Origin: Flavobacterium sp. 140616W15
Lineage (GTDB): Bacteria; Bacteroidota; Bacteroidia; Flavobacteriales; Flavobacteriaceae
Assembly: GCF_003668995.1 (NCBI RefSeq)
Contig: NZ_CP033068.1
Location: 744,001 to 808,000, forward strand
Reading direction: 5' to 3'
DNA length: 64,000 bases
The first letter of the stretch is position 1; every line of letters starts with the position of its first letter. The position numbers were made by a program, and so were the translations under genes. The notes beneath the pieces were generated by a model. The model worked only from the letters and a program-made list of their open reading frames with translations. It was not told the origin of the DNA and did no database searches. This document shows, one piece after another, positions 10,396-18,728 of this stretch.

Positions 10396-10484
10396 TTAGA
10401 GGAAAAGAGTATAGAGTAAAGAATATAGAGAATAGAATATAGAAGCAAGAGTATAGATTTAAGATTTTAAAAAGAAGATTTAAT

Positions 10485-10780
10485 GATGTTTTTTTAGATT
10501 ACTCAGATTGTCTTCCTGAGAGGAGTCGAAGGAGCACAATAAATTCCACAAACAAAATCCTAAAACCAATACAGAGAAAAAAATCTGCCGAATCTGCAAA
10601 ATCTGCGTGAACCAAAATTAACGTACTGATGAAATAAGATTTAAAGATGTTTTTTTAGATTACTCAGATTGTCCTCCTGAGCGGAGTCGAAGGACCATAA
10701 TAAATTCCACAAACAAAATCCTAAAACCAATACAGAGAAAAAATCTGCTGAATCTGCAAAATCTGCGTGAACCAAATTAA
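10485..10780 (+). repeat. direct repeat pair, ~135-bp unit
   Basis: Two near-identical copies, 10485-10620 and 10646-10780. Each starts GATGTTTTTTTAGATTACTC, contains TCCTGAGCGGAGTCGAAGGA (AGAGG variant in copy 1) and ends in TCTGCGTGAACCAAA. The second copy overlaps the start of the larger repeat at 10703. Sequences of this type are dispersed intergenic repeats in Flavobacterium; no coding capacity. Confidence 0.75.
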
Positions 10781-11144
10781 GCGCAACGCTGAATCATATT
10801 GTAAAAGGCGCATTGAGATGAGTCTTTACCGACATGGTTTAATAATGAATGCGTCTAGATTTTTAAAAACATAGCAAACAACTTCTTTAAGTCTTTCTTC
10901 TATATTCTATACTTTTTTTTCTATAATAATCTATGAATTCCACAAACAAAATCCTAAAACCAATGTAGAGAAAAAAATCTGCTGAATCTGCAAAATCTGC
11001 GTGAAATAAATTAAGCGCAACGCTGAATCATATTGTAAAAGGCGCATTGCGATGAGTCTTTACCGACATGGTTTAATAATGGATGCGTCTAGATTTTTAA
11101 AAACATAGCAAACAACTTCTTTAAGTCTTTCTTCTATATTCTAT
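10703..11144 (+). repeat. tandem duplication, ~208-bp unit
   Basis: Unit 1 at 10703-10910 and unit 2 at 10936-11144 differ at only a few positions. Both run from AATTCCACAAACAAAATCC through GCGCAACGCTGAATCATATT and TTTACCGACATGGTTTAATA to CTTCTATATTCTAT. The beginning of the unit also occurs a third time at about 10541. This, with the pair above, fills the 869-bp gap between nnrD and the HipA-like gene. I see no protein or obvious RNA in it. Confidence 0.8.
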
Positions 11145-11264
11145 TCTCTTTACTCTATGTTCTATACTCTTTTCTCTATATAATCTAAGAATTCTAAAAA
11201 TCTAACTAATCACAGAAGACTAACAAATCTAAATTAGTAAGTTTGTATTCTAGTAAAGCAGACT

Positions 11265-12047
11265 ATGAAAAACAAACTCGATCTAAGAACGGTAAACGTA
11301 ACGCGATATATAAGTCCGTTACGCGAAGGCGGTTCGTTACCCGCTTTGGCCGAAGCAGATGATGATTTTAAATATGTCCTAAAATTTAAAGGAGCCGGAC
11401 ATGGTGTAAAAGCACTAATTGCCGAATTGGTAGGTGGGGCAATTGCTAATGTATTAAAACTTCAGATTCCTGAATTGGTATTTGCCAATCTCGACGAAGC
11501 TTTTGGCAGAACCGAAGGCGATGAGGAAATTCAGGATTTGCTACAAGGAAGCCAAGGACTTAATTTGGCTTTGCATTTTTTATCAGGAGCAATTACTTTT
11601 GATCCAGTTGTAACTGTGGTTGAGCCTAAATTAGCTTCGCAGATCGTTTGGTTAGATGCTTTTATTACCAATGTAGATCGTACATTCAGAAATACAAATA
11701 TGCTAATATGGCATAAAGAACTATGGTTAATAGATCACGGTGCTTGTTTGTATTTTCATCATTCATGGAACAATTGGGAACAACATGCTAAAAGTCCATT
11801 TGCATTAATAAAAGATCATGTATTGTTGCCACAGGCATCACTTTTAAAAGAAGTTGATTCAGAATATAAAGCAGTTTTAACTCCCGAATTATTACAGGAA
11901 ATCGTAGCCCTTATTCCTGACGAATGGCTTCATTGGGAAGATACCGATGAAACACCCGAAGGATTGCGAAATGTATATTTACAATTCTTGCAAACACGAT
12001 TAGACCATTCTGAAATTTTTGTAAAACAAGCCGAAAATGCAAGATAG
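11265..12047 (+). CDS. HipA-like kinase domain protein
   Basis: 260 residues with a stripped-down HipA/PI3-4-kinase-like core. A Lys (K40) lies in the beta strand YVLKFKG, the catalytic loop is TNVDRTFRNTN (D138, N143) and there is a metal-binding DHG (D157) in LWLIDHGACLYF. HipA proteins phosphorylate translation factors and work as toxins; this short form lacks the HipA N-subdomain, so toxicity is not established. Its 3' end overlaps the next gene by 11 bp, and the two families (HipA-like kinase and DUF3037) are commonly found together. A -7 box TAAGTTTG lies at 11238-11245, 20 bp before the ATG. The partner or substrate is unknown. Confidence 0.8.
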   Translation: MKNKLDLRTVNVTRYISPLREGGSLPALAEADDDFKYVLKFKGAGHGVKALIAELVGGAIANVLKLQIPELVFANLDEAFGRTEGDEEIQDLLQGSQGLNLALHFLSGAITFDPVVTVVEPKLASQIVWLDAFITNVDRTFRNTNMLIWHKELWLIDHGACLYFHHSWNNWEQHAKSPFALIKDHVLLPQASLLKEVDSEYKAVLTPELLQEIVALIPDEWLHWEDTDETPEGLRNVYLQFLQTRLDHSEIFVKQAENAR

Positions 12048-12420
12048 TCACTTATATGAATATGCCGTAATTCGTGTTGTACCAAGAGTAGAGCGCGAAG
12101 AATTCCTAAATATAGGTGTTATATTATTTTGTAAAAGAGCCAAATTTATAAAAGTATTATACCATATAAACGATGCTAGAATCCAAGCTCTTTCAGCTGA
12201 TTTTGATGTCGAACAATTGCATTGTAATTTAACCTCATTAGAAAAAATAGCCAATGGAGCCAAAGATGGCGGGCCCATTGGACAAATGGAAATTCCTGAG
12301 CGATTTAGATGGCTAACAGCTATACGTAGTTCGGCAATTCAAACCTCAAGACCACATCCGGGTTTATGTCAGGATTTGGATAAAACAATTCAGAGATTGT
12401 TTGAGGAATTGGTTCTATAA
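12037..12420 (+). CDS. DUF3037 domain protein, partner of HipA-like kinase
   Basis: 127 residues, covering the whole DUF3037 family. The N-terminus is YEYAVIRVVPRVEREEFLNIGVILFC, the central part is LHCNLTSLEKIANG and the C-terminal block is RFRWLTAIRSSAIQTSRPHPGL. Its start codon lies inside the end of the HipA-like gene (11-bp overlap), which indicates translational coupling and a joint role. The biochemical function of DUF3037 is unknown; an antitoxin or adaptor role is only inferred from the pairing. A repeat-containing, gene-free stretch follows. Confidence 0.85.
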   Translation: MQDSHLYEYAVIRVVPRVEREEFLNIGVILFCKRAKFIKVLYHINDARIQALSADFDVEQLHCNLTSLEKIANGAKDGGPIGQMEIPERFRWLTAIRSSAIQTSRPHPGLCQDLDKTIQRLFEELVL

Positions 12421-12425
12421 ATTTA

Positions 12426-12600
12426 AGGGACAAAGGTTCAAAGGTGCAGAGTTCCGATAGCTATCGGAACAAAGGTTCAAAGGTTTTCTGTAGAGACGCA
12501 CCGCAGTGTGTCTAACATTCCTGAAAAAATCTCGCAAAGTCGCTGAGACACAAAGAAAATTAAAACTTTGCGTCTTCGCATCTTTGCGAGACTATTTTGC
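12426..12600. repeat. cluster of dispersed intergenic repeats
   Basis: Contains CAAAGGTTCAAAGG, the 20-bp perfect palindrome GTTCCGATAGCTATCGGAAC (12451-12470), a second CAAAGGTTCAAAGG and the imperfect palindrome GTAGAGACGCACCGCAGTGT (from about 12490). A CGCAAAGTCGCTGAGACACA-type stretch follows. The first parts recur at 14542-14595 and the GTAGAGAC element recurs at 45004-45027. Non-coding. Confidence 0.7.
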
Positions 12601-12668
12601 TACAGTGTTAAAAGAAATAATAACCTTCGCGTAAACCTTTACGGTAAAATGGTAGTGAAAAAAAGTAA

Positions 12669-13778
12669 TTAAAACGATCCGCAAGTATTACCAGTAAATG
12701 TAGCTCCAGCTCCAGCAGTAACATCAGCTTTAACCGCTGATGCAGCAAGAGTCACAATAGCATACGGAGGAGTAAAAGCGGTATTGCTTCCGGCAGTATT
12801 TCCAGTTGTGCTAGTAAACACATTTCCAATAGCAGTTACAGCAGTATAACCAGTCATTAAATCAATAGGAGTTTTTACACCCTCGAAAACATTGTTTTCT
12901 ACACGGATATTAGCTTCAAAACCAGCAGCAATACATTTGTTGCTAACAGTACTATTAAAATAGCTATTTATAATATGTACTTGACCAAAACGTACTCTTG
13001 GCATTCTTTCTTTACAGCCAGGAGCCCACCAGCAACGAGCAAAAGTAATTTTTAAATTTCCACGATCAGCCGTAGCACTATCGCTAGAACCAATTAGGTT
13101 AGAAAATCTGTGATCATCAGTTCCACCAGAGCCACCTGCTTTAGGAGGTTTTAAGTAGGCAAATTTTGTATAAGAAACAGTAATGTAATTTGACTTGTTT
13201 TTGATATCAAGATTACCATCTACACCATCTCTAAACTCACAATGATCAACCCATACATTTCGACAGTCGTCTATAATAGCATTATCCCAACCATCAGTGT
13301 CATAAGCACCAGGACCTTCAAAAATTAAATTTCGGATGATAATATTGGTACATCTTTTAATATTGATGATACCAGAGTTTGCTTTAGTTTGATCCGTAGA
13401 AACCAATTTTGCACCGCTAGCACCATAAATTGTTTTGCCAGATTGGTCCTGAAAAGATAATCTTGTCGTAATAGTAATAGTACCAGTAACTTTTACCACT
13501 TTTACAGCACTATTTTCGATAGCAGCTTTTAATTGAGCGTAGGTGGTAACAACCGTTTCGGCAGCATTGCCACCACCAGTAGTTCCTCCGTTCTGAGATG
13601 CCCATCCCGGAACCTCGGCACAATTGCCAACTTTGGCAGTAAGATTTTGACTTGTTGATAAAACAGTACTTGCGTTGCTATCACTATTTTGCGTAGCAGT
13701 AATTTCTTCGCTATTGCAACTTGCAAAGCCTAAAATCAGAGTTAGTAATAACGCTGATAAAGTTGATTTAATCTTCAT
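12669..13778 (-). CDS. pectate lyase family 1 lipoprotein
   Basis: 369 residues. Cleaves polygalacturonate by beta-elimination, by family inference. It has lipoprotein signal MKIKSTLSALLLTLILGFASC (lipobox Cys21) followed by a Ser/Thr/Asn linker and a parallel beta-helix. Diagnostic PelC-type motifs are VWVDHCEFRDGVDGNLDI (residues 175-192, with Asp residues suited to calcium binding) and ERMPRVRFGQVHIINSYF (257-274, catalytic Arg region). The AGxxxxDG-like and ADRGNLKITFARCWW parts also fit. It stands alone, with no SusCD pair or other pectin gene nearby, and lies divergent to a Crp/Fnr regulator. The fusion of a lipobox with the lyase suggests attachment to the outer membrane. Confidence 0.9.
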   Translation of the reverse strand: MKIKSTLSALLLTLILGFASCNSEEITATQNSDSNASTVLSTSQNLTAKVGNCAEVPGWASQNGGTTGGGNAAETVVTTYAQLKAAIENSAVKVVKVTGTITITTRLSFQDQSGKTIYGASGAKLVSTDQTKANSGIINIKRCTNIIIRNLIFEGPGAYDTDGWDNAIIDDCRNVWVDHCEFRDGVDGNLDIKNKSNYITVSYTKFAYLKPPKAGGSGGTDDHRFSNLIGSSDSATADRGNLKITFARCWWAPGCKERMPRVRFGQVHIINSYFNSTVSNKCIAAGFEANIRVENNVFEGVKTPIDLMTGYTAVTAIGNVFTSTTGNTAGSNTAFTPPYAIVTLAASAVKADVTAGAGATFTGNTCGSF

Positions 13779-13942
13779 AATAGATATTTTGGGGTTAATT
13801 AATACACCAAAAGTCTTTATAAAATATTTTAAAAAAATTGAACTAGTTCTATCTTTTTTATTAATTTAGTAATCGATTACATTTATTTTTTATTATCTAT
13901 AAATATAGTGTAAATTAAATAGTTATAATGTTTTTGTTAAAA

Positions 13943-14527
13943 ATGAAAAATAACCATATGTATAAACTATTAAGGGATAATATTGAGCACAAAATTGCCC
14001 TTACAGATACGGAATGGAATATAATTATTGAAAAAACAGAATTCGTTAAATTAAAGAAAAATGAGTTTCTACAGATTCAAAATTCTAATAGTGTTTACGA
14101 AGGATTCATTTTGAAGGGAGCATTTAAAATATATATCTTAAACGAAAGTGGAAGTGAGACAGTTCTCTTTTTTGCTTTCGAAAATGATTGGATGTGTGAT
14201 ATTGAAAGTTTCTATCATCAGAAACCTACCAAATACAATATTAAAGCGATAGAAGATAGTGAGATATTGGTTATCAATAAATCAAATAAAACATTATTGT
14301 TTAAAGAAATACCAAAACTAATTCAATTTCATATTGCAATGATAGAAAGAGCCAATGTACTCATACAAGAAAGGCTTTTAGACGTTTTAAATAAAACATC
14401 GAAACAAAGGTATCTCGAATTTATAAAAATTCATCCTGATAAAACACAGAAAATAAATAACAAAAATCTATCCTCATACCTTGGAGTTTCTCATGAATTC
14501 TTATCGAAGATCAAAAGGAATGTTTAG
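13943..14527 (+). CDS. Crp/Fnr family transcriptional regulator
   Basis: 194 residues from MKNNHMYKLL; another ATG at 13928 would add five residues and cannot be excluded. The N-terminal cyclic-nucleotide-binding-like beta barrel (residues ~25-120) has the features VKLKKNEFLQIQNSN, YEGFILKGAFKIYI and ETVLFFAFENDWMCDIESFY. A dimerisation helix (ERANVLIQERLLDVL) follows. The C-terminal helix-turn-helix (QKINNKNLSSYLGVSHEFLSKIKRN) is short, typical of the Bacteroidota Crp-like group. It is divergently transcribed from the pectate lyase gene. The ligand is unknown, and the cAMP-binding Arg is not evident. Confidence 0.85.
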   Translation: MKNNHMYKLLRDNIEHKIALTDTEWNIIIEKTEFVKLKKNEFLQIQNSNSVYEGFILKGAFKIYILNESGSETVLFFAFENDWMCDIESFYHQKPTKYNIKAIEDSEILVINKSNKTLLFKEIPKLIQFHIAMIERANVLIQERLLDVLNKTSKQRYLEFIKIHPDKTQKINNKNLSSYLGVSHEFLSKIKRNV

Positions 14528-14541
14528 ATTTTTGAGTGGTT

Positions 14542-14660
14542 CAAAGGTTCAAAGGCGCAGAGTTCCGATAGCTATCGGAACAAAGGTTCAAAGGTTTTTT
14601 CTTTACATCTTAGCGAGATAATACTTTAGCGAACTTAGCGTATCCCGATAGCTATCGGGG
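14542..14660. repeat. dispersed repeat cluster with two GATAGCTATC palindromes
   Basis: Again CAAAGGTTCAAAGG-type sequence around the palindrome GTTCCGATAGCTATCGGAAC (14562-14581), then a TTAGCGAACTTAGCG stretch and a second palindrome CCCGATAGCTATCGGG (14644-14659). The first part is nearly identical to 12436-12483. It lies between the convergent Crp/Fnr and HutD genes, where the second palindrome could also act as a hairpin in either transcript. Confidence 0.7.
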
Positions 14661-14671
14661 GGACTTCGCGG

Positions 14672-15220
14672 TTAAAAATCCAATATCCCAAAGAGGCATT
14701 CATTAGAAAAATGAAGTAGTATATCTTCCCTTTTTTCATTTTCTATGACTAACAAATCATAAGGATTTAGATCGTATGGCTTCTCATTAATTTTAATAAC
14801 GGTTGCATGTAAAGAAAATAAAATAACTACTGGAGCATTAGAATTCTGATTACTGCTCGTTATTTTTAGTTTGTGATGGGATACTTTTTCAGAAACCATC
14901 CAATTAAAATCGATACCTTTTGTATAAGAAGTTACCTCATCATCCGAATTAAATTCCATGATTTCATACTTCTCATACAATTTTTTATCTTTGTTAACCT
15001 CAACATGCAGGCTGTTATCCAGCATTACCAAGTATCGGTGATAACCTTTAAATCTTGTAAAAATTGAGGGTTCTTGTTCTATTGTAGCACTGCTTATTCT
15101 GAATATAAAATCTCTTTCAGCATAATTTGCTGTTTTCGGATATATCATATATTCATAAGTCAATCCACCACTCCAAATAGAGACTGCACTATCTTTTTTA
15201 GGAAAAAGGCTTATATTCAT
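14672..15220 (-). CDS. HutD/Ves family cupin-like protein
   Basis: 182 residues. HutD/Ves hallmarks are the N-terminal SIWSGGLTYEYMIYPKTANYAERDFIFRISSATIEQEPSIFTRFKGYHRYLVMLDNSL, matching the family's WSGGTT...P....Y..RDF.WR.S.A.V...G.FS.F.G..R.L.VL pattern. A SYTKGIDFNWMV block and a conserved C-terminal DLLVIENEK follow. Ves-type proteins are double-stranded beta-helix proteins; HutD is associated with histidine degradation, but no hut gene is adjacent here (hutH is 11 kb away). The exact role is unknown. Confidence 0.8.
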   Translation of the reverse strand: MNISLFPKKDSAVSIWSGGLTYEYMIYPKTANYAERDFIFRISSATIEQEPSIFTRFKGYHRYLVMLDNSLHVEVNKDKKLYEKYEIMEFNSDDEVTSYTKGIDFNWMVSEKVSHHKLKITSSNQNSNAPVVILFSLHATVIKINEKPYDLNPYDLLVIENEKREDILLHFSNECLFGILDF

Positions 15221-15373
15221 TTTTATTGTTTTTGATAAGAAATCAAATGTGATTTTCTAAGGTTCAAAGAAGCAAAGCTTTTTTTAGCGAGATAACACCA
15301 ATATCTTAGGGAACTTCGCGTATCTCTTTGCGGTTAATTTTTCTGGGTGTCTTACAAACTTGTGGTTAAATAA

Positions 15374-15880
15374 TTAAATCTTTTTCTCTAAATGAATAAA
15401 TTCCAAAGGTTTATCAGAAACGTTAATATGAATATCGCTTGAAGGAAAAGGTTCTCTTTCGCCAGTATCTACATAACCGTGACGATTGTACCACGCAATA
15501 AGTTCCGAACGAACTGAAACAACTGTCATACTAAGAGTTGACAATCCTAAAGTTTTGGCATGAACTTCTGCTTCTGCTAACATCTTTTTTCCGATACCGC
15601 TATTTTGTAATTCAGGAGAAACCGTTAGCATTCCTACATACAATTGATGATCTTTTTCTACTAACAAAACAGAACCAATAATTTTGTCATTCTCTGTATA
15701 TTTCAGAAATGTATTTTTAGGATCTAAAAAGATTGCTGTTAATTCCTCTTCGGTTGTTCTTTTTCCTTCTAATAGATAAGCTTCGGTAGTCCAGCCTTTT
15801 TTTGAAGATTCACCGCGGTAAGCTGAATTTATTAATGTATTTAATGCTGGGATATCCTGTAATGTTGCTTCAGTAATCAT
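15374..15880 (-). CDS. GNAT family N-acetyltransferase
   Basis: 168 residues, a single complete GNAT domain. Motif A, the acetyl-CoA pyrophosphate loop, is LYVGMLTVSPELQNSGIGKKMLAEAEVHAKTLG (Q/R-x-x-G-x-G/A region, residues ~79-110). Motif B is represented by LIAWYNRHGYVDTGE near residue 138. The N-terminal strand is TEATLQDIPALNTLINSAYRG. The substrate cannot be read from sequence. It is flanked by repeat-rich intergenic DNA and there is no operon partner. Confidence 0.85.
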   Translation of the reverse strand: MITEATLQDIPALNTLINSAYRGESSKKGWTTEAYLLEGKRTTEEELTAIFLDPKNTFLKYTENDKIIGSVLLVEKDHQLYVGMLTVSPELQNSGIGKKMLAEAEVHAKTLGLSTLSMTVVSVRSELIAWYNRHGYVDTGEREPFPSSDIHINVSDKPLEFIHLEKKI

Positions 15881-16050
15881 AATCGATGTTATATTCTTTA
15901 AATTAGTTTTTTAGCTTTATCTAGAAGAGCAAAATTATAATATTGGTAAATGGTTTTAGTTATGATATTTGCTGTTTTTAAATTTTATGTGATTATGATT
16001 TAGATTTGAAAACAACGAATTCGGTTATTAATGATAGTTAGAGAAAATGA

Positions 16051-16146
16051 TTAAAATTTTCTCTTATTGTATTCAGAGACTAACCACTTAATACTGAAAA
16101 AAGACATAATCAATAATATAATACCAATACAAAGAAACGAATCCAT
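16051..16146 (-). CDS. possible 31-residue single-pass membrane protein
   Basis: ATG at 16146 to TAA at 16051 encodes a peptide starting MDSFLCIGIILLIMSFFS and ending in a basic tail (SEYNKRKF). This is one hydrophobic helix of ~18 residues followed by positive charges, as expected for a small inner-membrane protein oriented N-out. It lies in the 356-bp gap between GNAT and a lipoprotein gene, on the same strand as both. Statistical support for such a short frame is weak; nothing in the window is homologous. Confidence 0.3.
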   Translation of the reverse strand: MDSFLCIGIILLIMSFFSIKWLVSEYNKRKF

Positions 16147-16236
16147 AGATAAATTTTTAAGATTAGGTTTTTTTATTTTTTCAGAAAGAAGCTCGCAATA
16201 AAAAAATACTTGAATAAGTGTAAAACAGAAAAAACT

Positions 16237-16836
16237 TTAAAATTTAGGAATATTCTTTTTTGTCTTTTCGATTAATTGATTTTCGGTTTCTATCACCTTT
16301 TCAAATGGTGATTTCTTAGGTAGATTCTTATCTTGATATTTTTCGATAATTGGGATGGTTAGAACTATTTTCAATACATTATGATAATCATTCATAGAGA
16401 TTTGATTCTGATGAATGGTTTTTAATAATGCGTTTAATTCAGTTGTTTTTCCTAAATATGCATCATTACTTTTCTTAATTAAATGAAGAATCTTATTTCT
16501 TGTAATACTGTCTTTGATATTGCTTGCTTGGTTTTTTGCAGAAATATAATAGTCACTTGACTTATTGTCATATCTGTAAAATTTATTCAAAGTATCATTT
16601 GGATTGAATGCTTCTAATTCAGTTTCTAAACTTTTCAATTCGGGAGAATTATTTACAAGTTCTTGATACAATTCTTCTGTTAAGTTGCTACTGCTTCGGC
16701 TATATCTTTTCAAATTGACACTTCCGCTTTCTTGTAATGCTTCTGGAGTTCCATTATTTGAATTTTCATTATTTGTTTCTTTTTCTCCACAAGAAGTTAA
16801 AAGTATTAGTGAAAAAAGGACGATTTTTTTTAGCAT
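16237..16836 (-). CDS. hypothetical lipoprotein
   Basis: 199 residues with lipoprotein signal MLKKIVLFSLILLTSC and a following GEKETNNENSNNG acidic/Asn stretch typical of exported Bacteroidota lipoproteins. The mature part is mostly helical and charged (ELYQELVNNSPELKSLETELEAF, NQASNIKDSITRNKILHLIKKSND), without motifs I recognise. It lies 59 bp downstream of the serine hydrolase gene on the same strand and may be co-transcribed with it. Function unknown. Confidence 0.65.
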   Translation of the reverse strand: MLKKIVLFSLILLTSCGEKETNNENSNNGTPEALQESGSVNLKRYSRSSSNLTEELYQELVNNSPELKSLETELEAFNPNDTLNKFYRYDNKSSDYYISAKNQASNIKDSITRNKILHLIKKSNDAYLGKTTELNALLKTIHQNQISMNDYHNVLKIVLTIPIIEKYQDKNLPKKSPFEKVIETENQLIEKTKKNIPKF

Positions 16837-16895
16837 TGTAGTTTTTGGTTTAGTTTTATTTCTTTTTCTTATTCAAATTTAATCTCCAAAGCATA

Positions 16896-17948
16896 TTATT
16901 TTAGCAATGTGCTTTTCAACACAATCTCTCTAATTTTGGCTTCAAAATAATAAGTAATATCAAAATTTTCAAATGTTTGGTTTTCCAGAACAATGATGCT
17001 AGTTTTAGTTTCAGGATAATATAAGTTAACCGATGTAAATCCTTGATCGGGTACAATTCCGGTATGGCCAAATTCTTTAATTTTAGTTTTATCGTTTACA
17101 CGAATACCATATCCATATCCAATTGCTGTATCGCCAAAAACAGGGTGTTGGTTGGTAATAGTATAAGTGGTCATTCGACTATAGGTAGCTTCATTCAAAA
17201 GTTTACCATTATGAAGTAAATCATTCCAAAGTGCCAAATCTGTAACAGTACTTACAAGTCCTGAGGCAGGAATTCTTTCTTTTGGAATAACAATGCCATG
17301 TATTTCTTTGGTTGTATTGTCTTTGAAATATTGTCGGCCGTTTATAATCTCTTTTTGGTTAGATGCATTTGGGAAGAAACTATCTTTCATTTTGTTTTTC
17401 TTGAACAATTCGTTTACGACAGTTTCATAGGTTTTATTAGTTACTCTTTCTATAATTTGACCTAGTAAAATATAATTCAAATCGGTATATTTAAATTGAG
17501 TTCCGACAGGAAAAGCTGTTGATTTCTCAAAATCGACAATACCCGAAGTATGATTTAGTAAATTCTCTACAGTTACGGTGCTTGCCCAAGGCTGTTTTAA
17601 GTTTGGCAGATATTTTTTTATAGGAGTATTTAAAATGATTTTACCCTTTTCGACTTCCTGAAGAATCAAAACAGCAGTTATTTGCTTGCTATTGGATAGA
17701 ATAACAAAATGATCACTTAATTTAAGAGGAGTTTTTTTTGCATAATCAGAATAACCGTAAGCTTTTGAATACTTAGTTTTTCCATTCTGAGTTATTAGCA
17801 CATTACCATTAAATGGACGAACAGAAGTAGTTTGAATCAAACTATCAATCCGAGTGCTGTAATTGTCTTTGGCTTGAGCCAAAATTGTTTGATTTGATAC
17901 AAAAAATACAAGTAGGGCAATAGGGAGAAAACGTAGCTTGTTCTTCAT
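16896..17948 (-). CDS. beta-lactamase-fold serine hydrolase (class C/S12)
   Basis: 350 residues with a signal peptide (MKNKLRFLPIALLVFFVSNQTILAQ). The penicillin-binding/beta-lactamase fold carries SxxK as S85-N-S-K88 (FVILSNSKQITA), the second motif as Y154-T-D in FKYTDLNYILLGQIIERV (usual family form YSN/YSD), and the KTG equivalent as HTG in KEFGHTGIVPDQG. These esterase/D-aminopeptidase-like proteins are widespread and seldom true beta-lactamases; the substrate is unknown. The gene for the 199-residue lipoprotein follows 59 bp downstream. It is divergent from the XRE regulator gene at 18180. Confidence 0.88.
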   Translation of the reverse strand: MKNKLRFLPIALLVFFVSNQTILAQAKDNYSTRIDSLIQTTSVRPFNGNVLITQNGKTKYSKAYGYSDYAKKTPLKLSDHFVILSNSKQITAVLILQEVEKGKIILNTPIKKYLPNLKQPWASTVTVENLLNHTSGIVDFEKSTAFPVGTQFKYTDLNYILLGQIIERVTNKTYETVVNELFKKNKMKDSFFPNASNQKEIINGRQYFKDNTTKEIHGIVIPKERIPASGLVSTVTDLALWNDLLHNGKLLNEATYSRMTTYTITNQHPVFGDTAIGYGYGIRVNDKTKIKEFGHTGIVPDQGFTSVNLYYPETKTSIIVLENQTFENFDITYYFEAKIREIVLKSTLLK

Positions 17949-18179
17949 TTTTTAAGAAAATTACTTTTGTGTTTTATGGTAAGAGATAAAATGTAAAAGT
18001 AATAGAATCTTTGTTAATCTGTTTTCGGTAAATAATAAATATTTAGTCTAATCTTTTGTATTTTTGGCTAAAGCCGAATTTGTCAATTTATCTCGATTAT
18101 GGAAAGAGTATCTTACAGAAATAGGCTTGTTTTTTACGGAAATCTATTTTCGTTTAAGAATTTTAAATATCTTTGAATT

Positions 18180-18572
18180 ATGAATACAGCAATAAAACCA
18201 AAACATATCGGCAGAAATATAAGCCGTATCAGAGAGCTTAAAGATATGAAACAGGAAGCACTGGCACAGGCTATAGGAACAAATCAGCAGGCAATTTCGG
18301 CTATTGAAAACAGCGAAACTGTTGACGAACAAAAACTAATTGAGATAGCAAAAGCTCTGGGAGTTTCTGTTGAAGCGATTAAAAACTTTTCGGAAGAAGC
18401 GGTTTTAAATATTATTGGTAATACTTATCACGATAATGGTATTGTAAATGCCGGTCTTAATTATAATTGCAGTTTTAATCCTCTTGATAAAGTTGTTGAG
18501 CTTTACGAACGTTTGGTGCAAGCTGAAAAAGATAAAGTTGAGTATTTAGAGAAATTACTAAACGGGAAATAA
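18180..18572 (+). CDS. XRE family regulator (copy 1)
   Basis: 130 residues. The N-terminal helix-turn-helix covers residues 8-62 (HIGRNISRIRELKDMKQEALAQAIGTNQQAISAIEN). It is followed by a Bacteroidota-specific segment (VSVEAIKNFSEEAVLNIIGNTYH...NYNCSFNPLDKVVELYERLV) and a C-terminal coiled coil. It is clearly paralogous to the protein at 35097-35519: both share GRNI-x-R-x-RE, KQE-x-LA, VEAI-x-NF-x-EE, NII and NY-x-C-x-x-NP. Neither partner genes nor targets are known; a half-palindrome TACGGA sits 40 bp upstream (18135-18140). A strong terminator follows. Confidence 0.85.
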   Translation: MNTAIKPKHIGRNISRIRELKDMKQEALAQAIGTNQQAISAIENSETVDEQKLIEIAKALGVSVEAIKNFSEEAVLNIIGNTYHDNGIVNAGLNYNCSFNPLDKVVELYERLVQAEKDKVEYLEKLLNGK

Positions 18573-18594
18573 CGTTTAAATATATATTTATTCT

Positions 18595-18624
18595 AAAAAG
18601 AGATCTTAATAAGATCTCTTTTTT
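18595..18624 (+). terminator. intrinsic terminator of XRE copy 1
   Basis: Near-perfect hairpin: AAAAAGAGATCTTA (18595-18608) against TAAGATCTCTTTTT (18610-18623), ending in a T run. It lies 22 bp after the stop. Confidence 0.88.
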
Positions 18625-18637
18625 ATTTATTTCAATT

Positions 18638-18724
18638 GCTAGCGCGAGCGTCCCGCTCGTGCCCGTTCCAATTGGTTTTTGAATTTCTTTGCGTTCACGA
18701 GCGTCCCGCTCGCGCTAGCGGGGG
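18638..18724. repeat. REPIN-like pair of inverted GC-rich hairpins
   Basis: Two 24-bp elements in opposite orientation: GCTAGCGCGAGCGTCCCGCT (start of 18638-18661) and, at 18696-18719, the reverse form ending CGCTCGCGCTAGC. Their outer 10 bp on each side are complementary, and each also folds on itself through GAGCG-TCC-CGCTC. The GC content is far above the surroundings. This is the layout of REP doublets, which in other bacteria are spread by RAYT transposases. No RAYT gene is in the window. Confidence 0.75.
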
Positions 18725-18728
18725 AATG

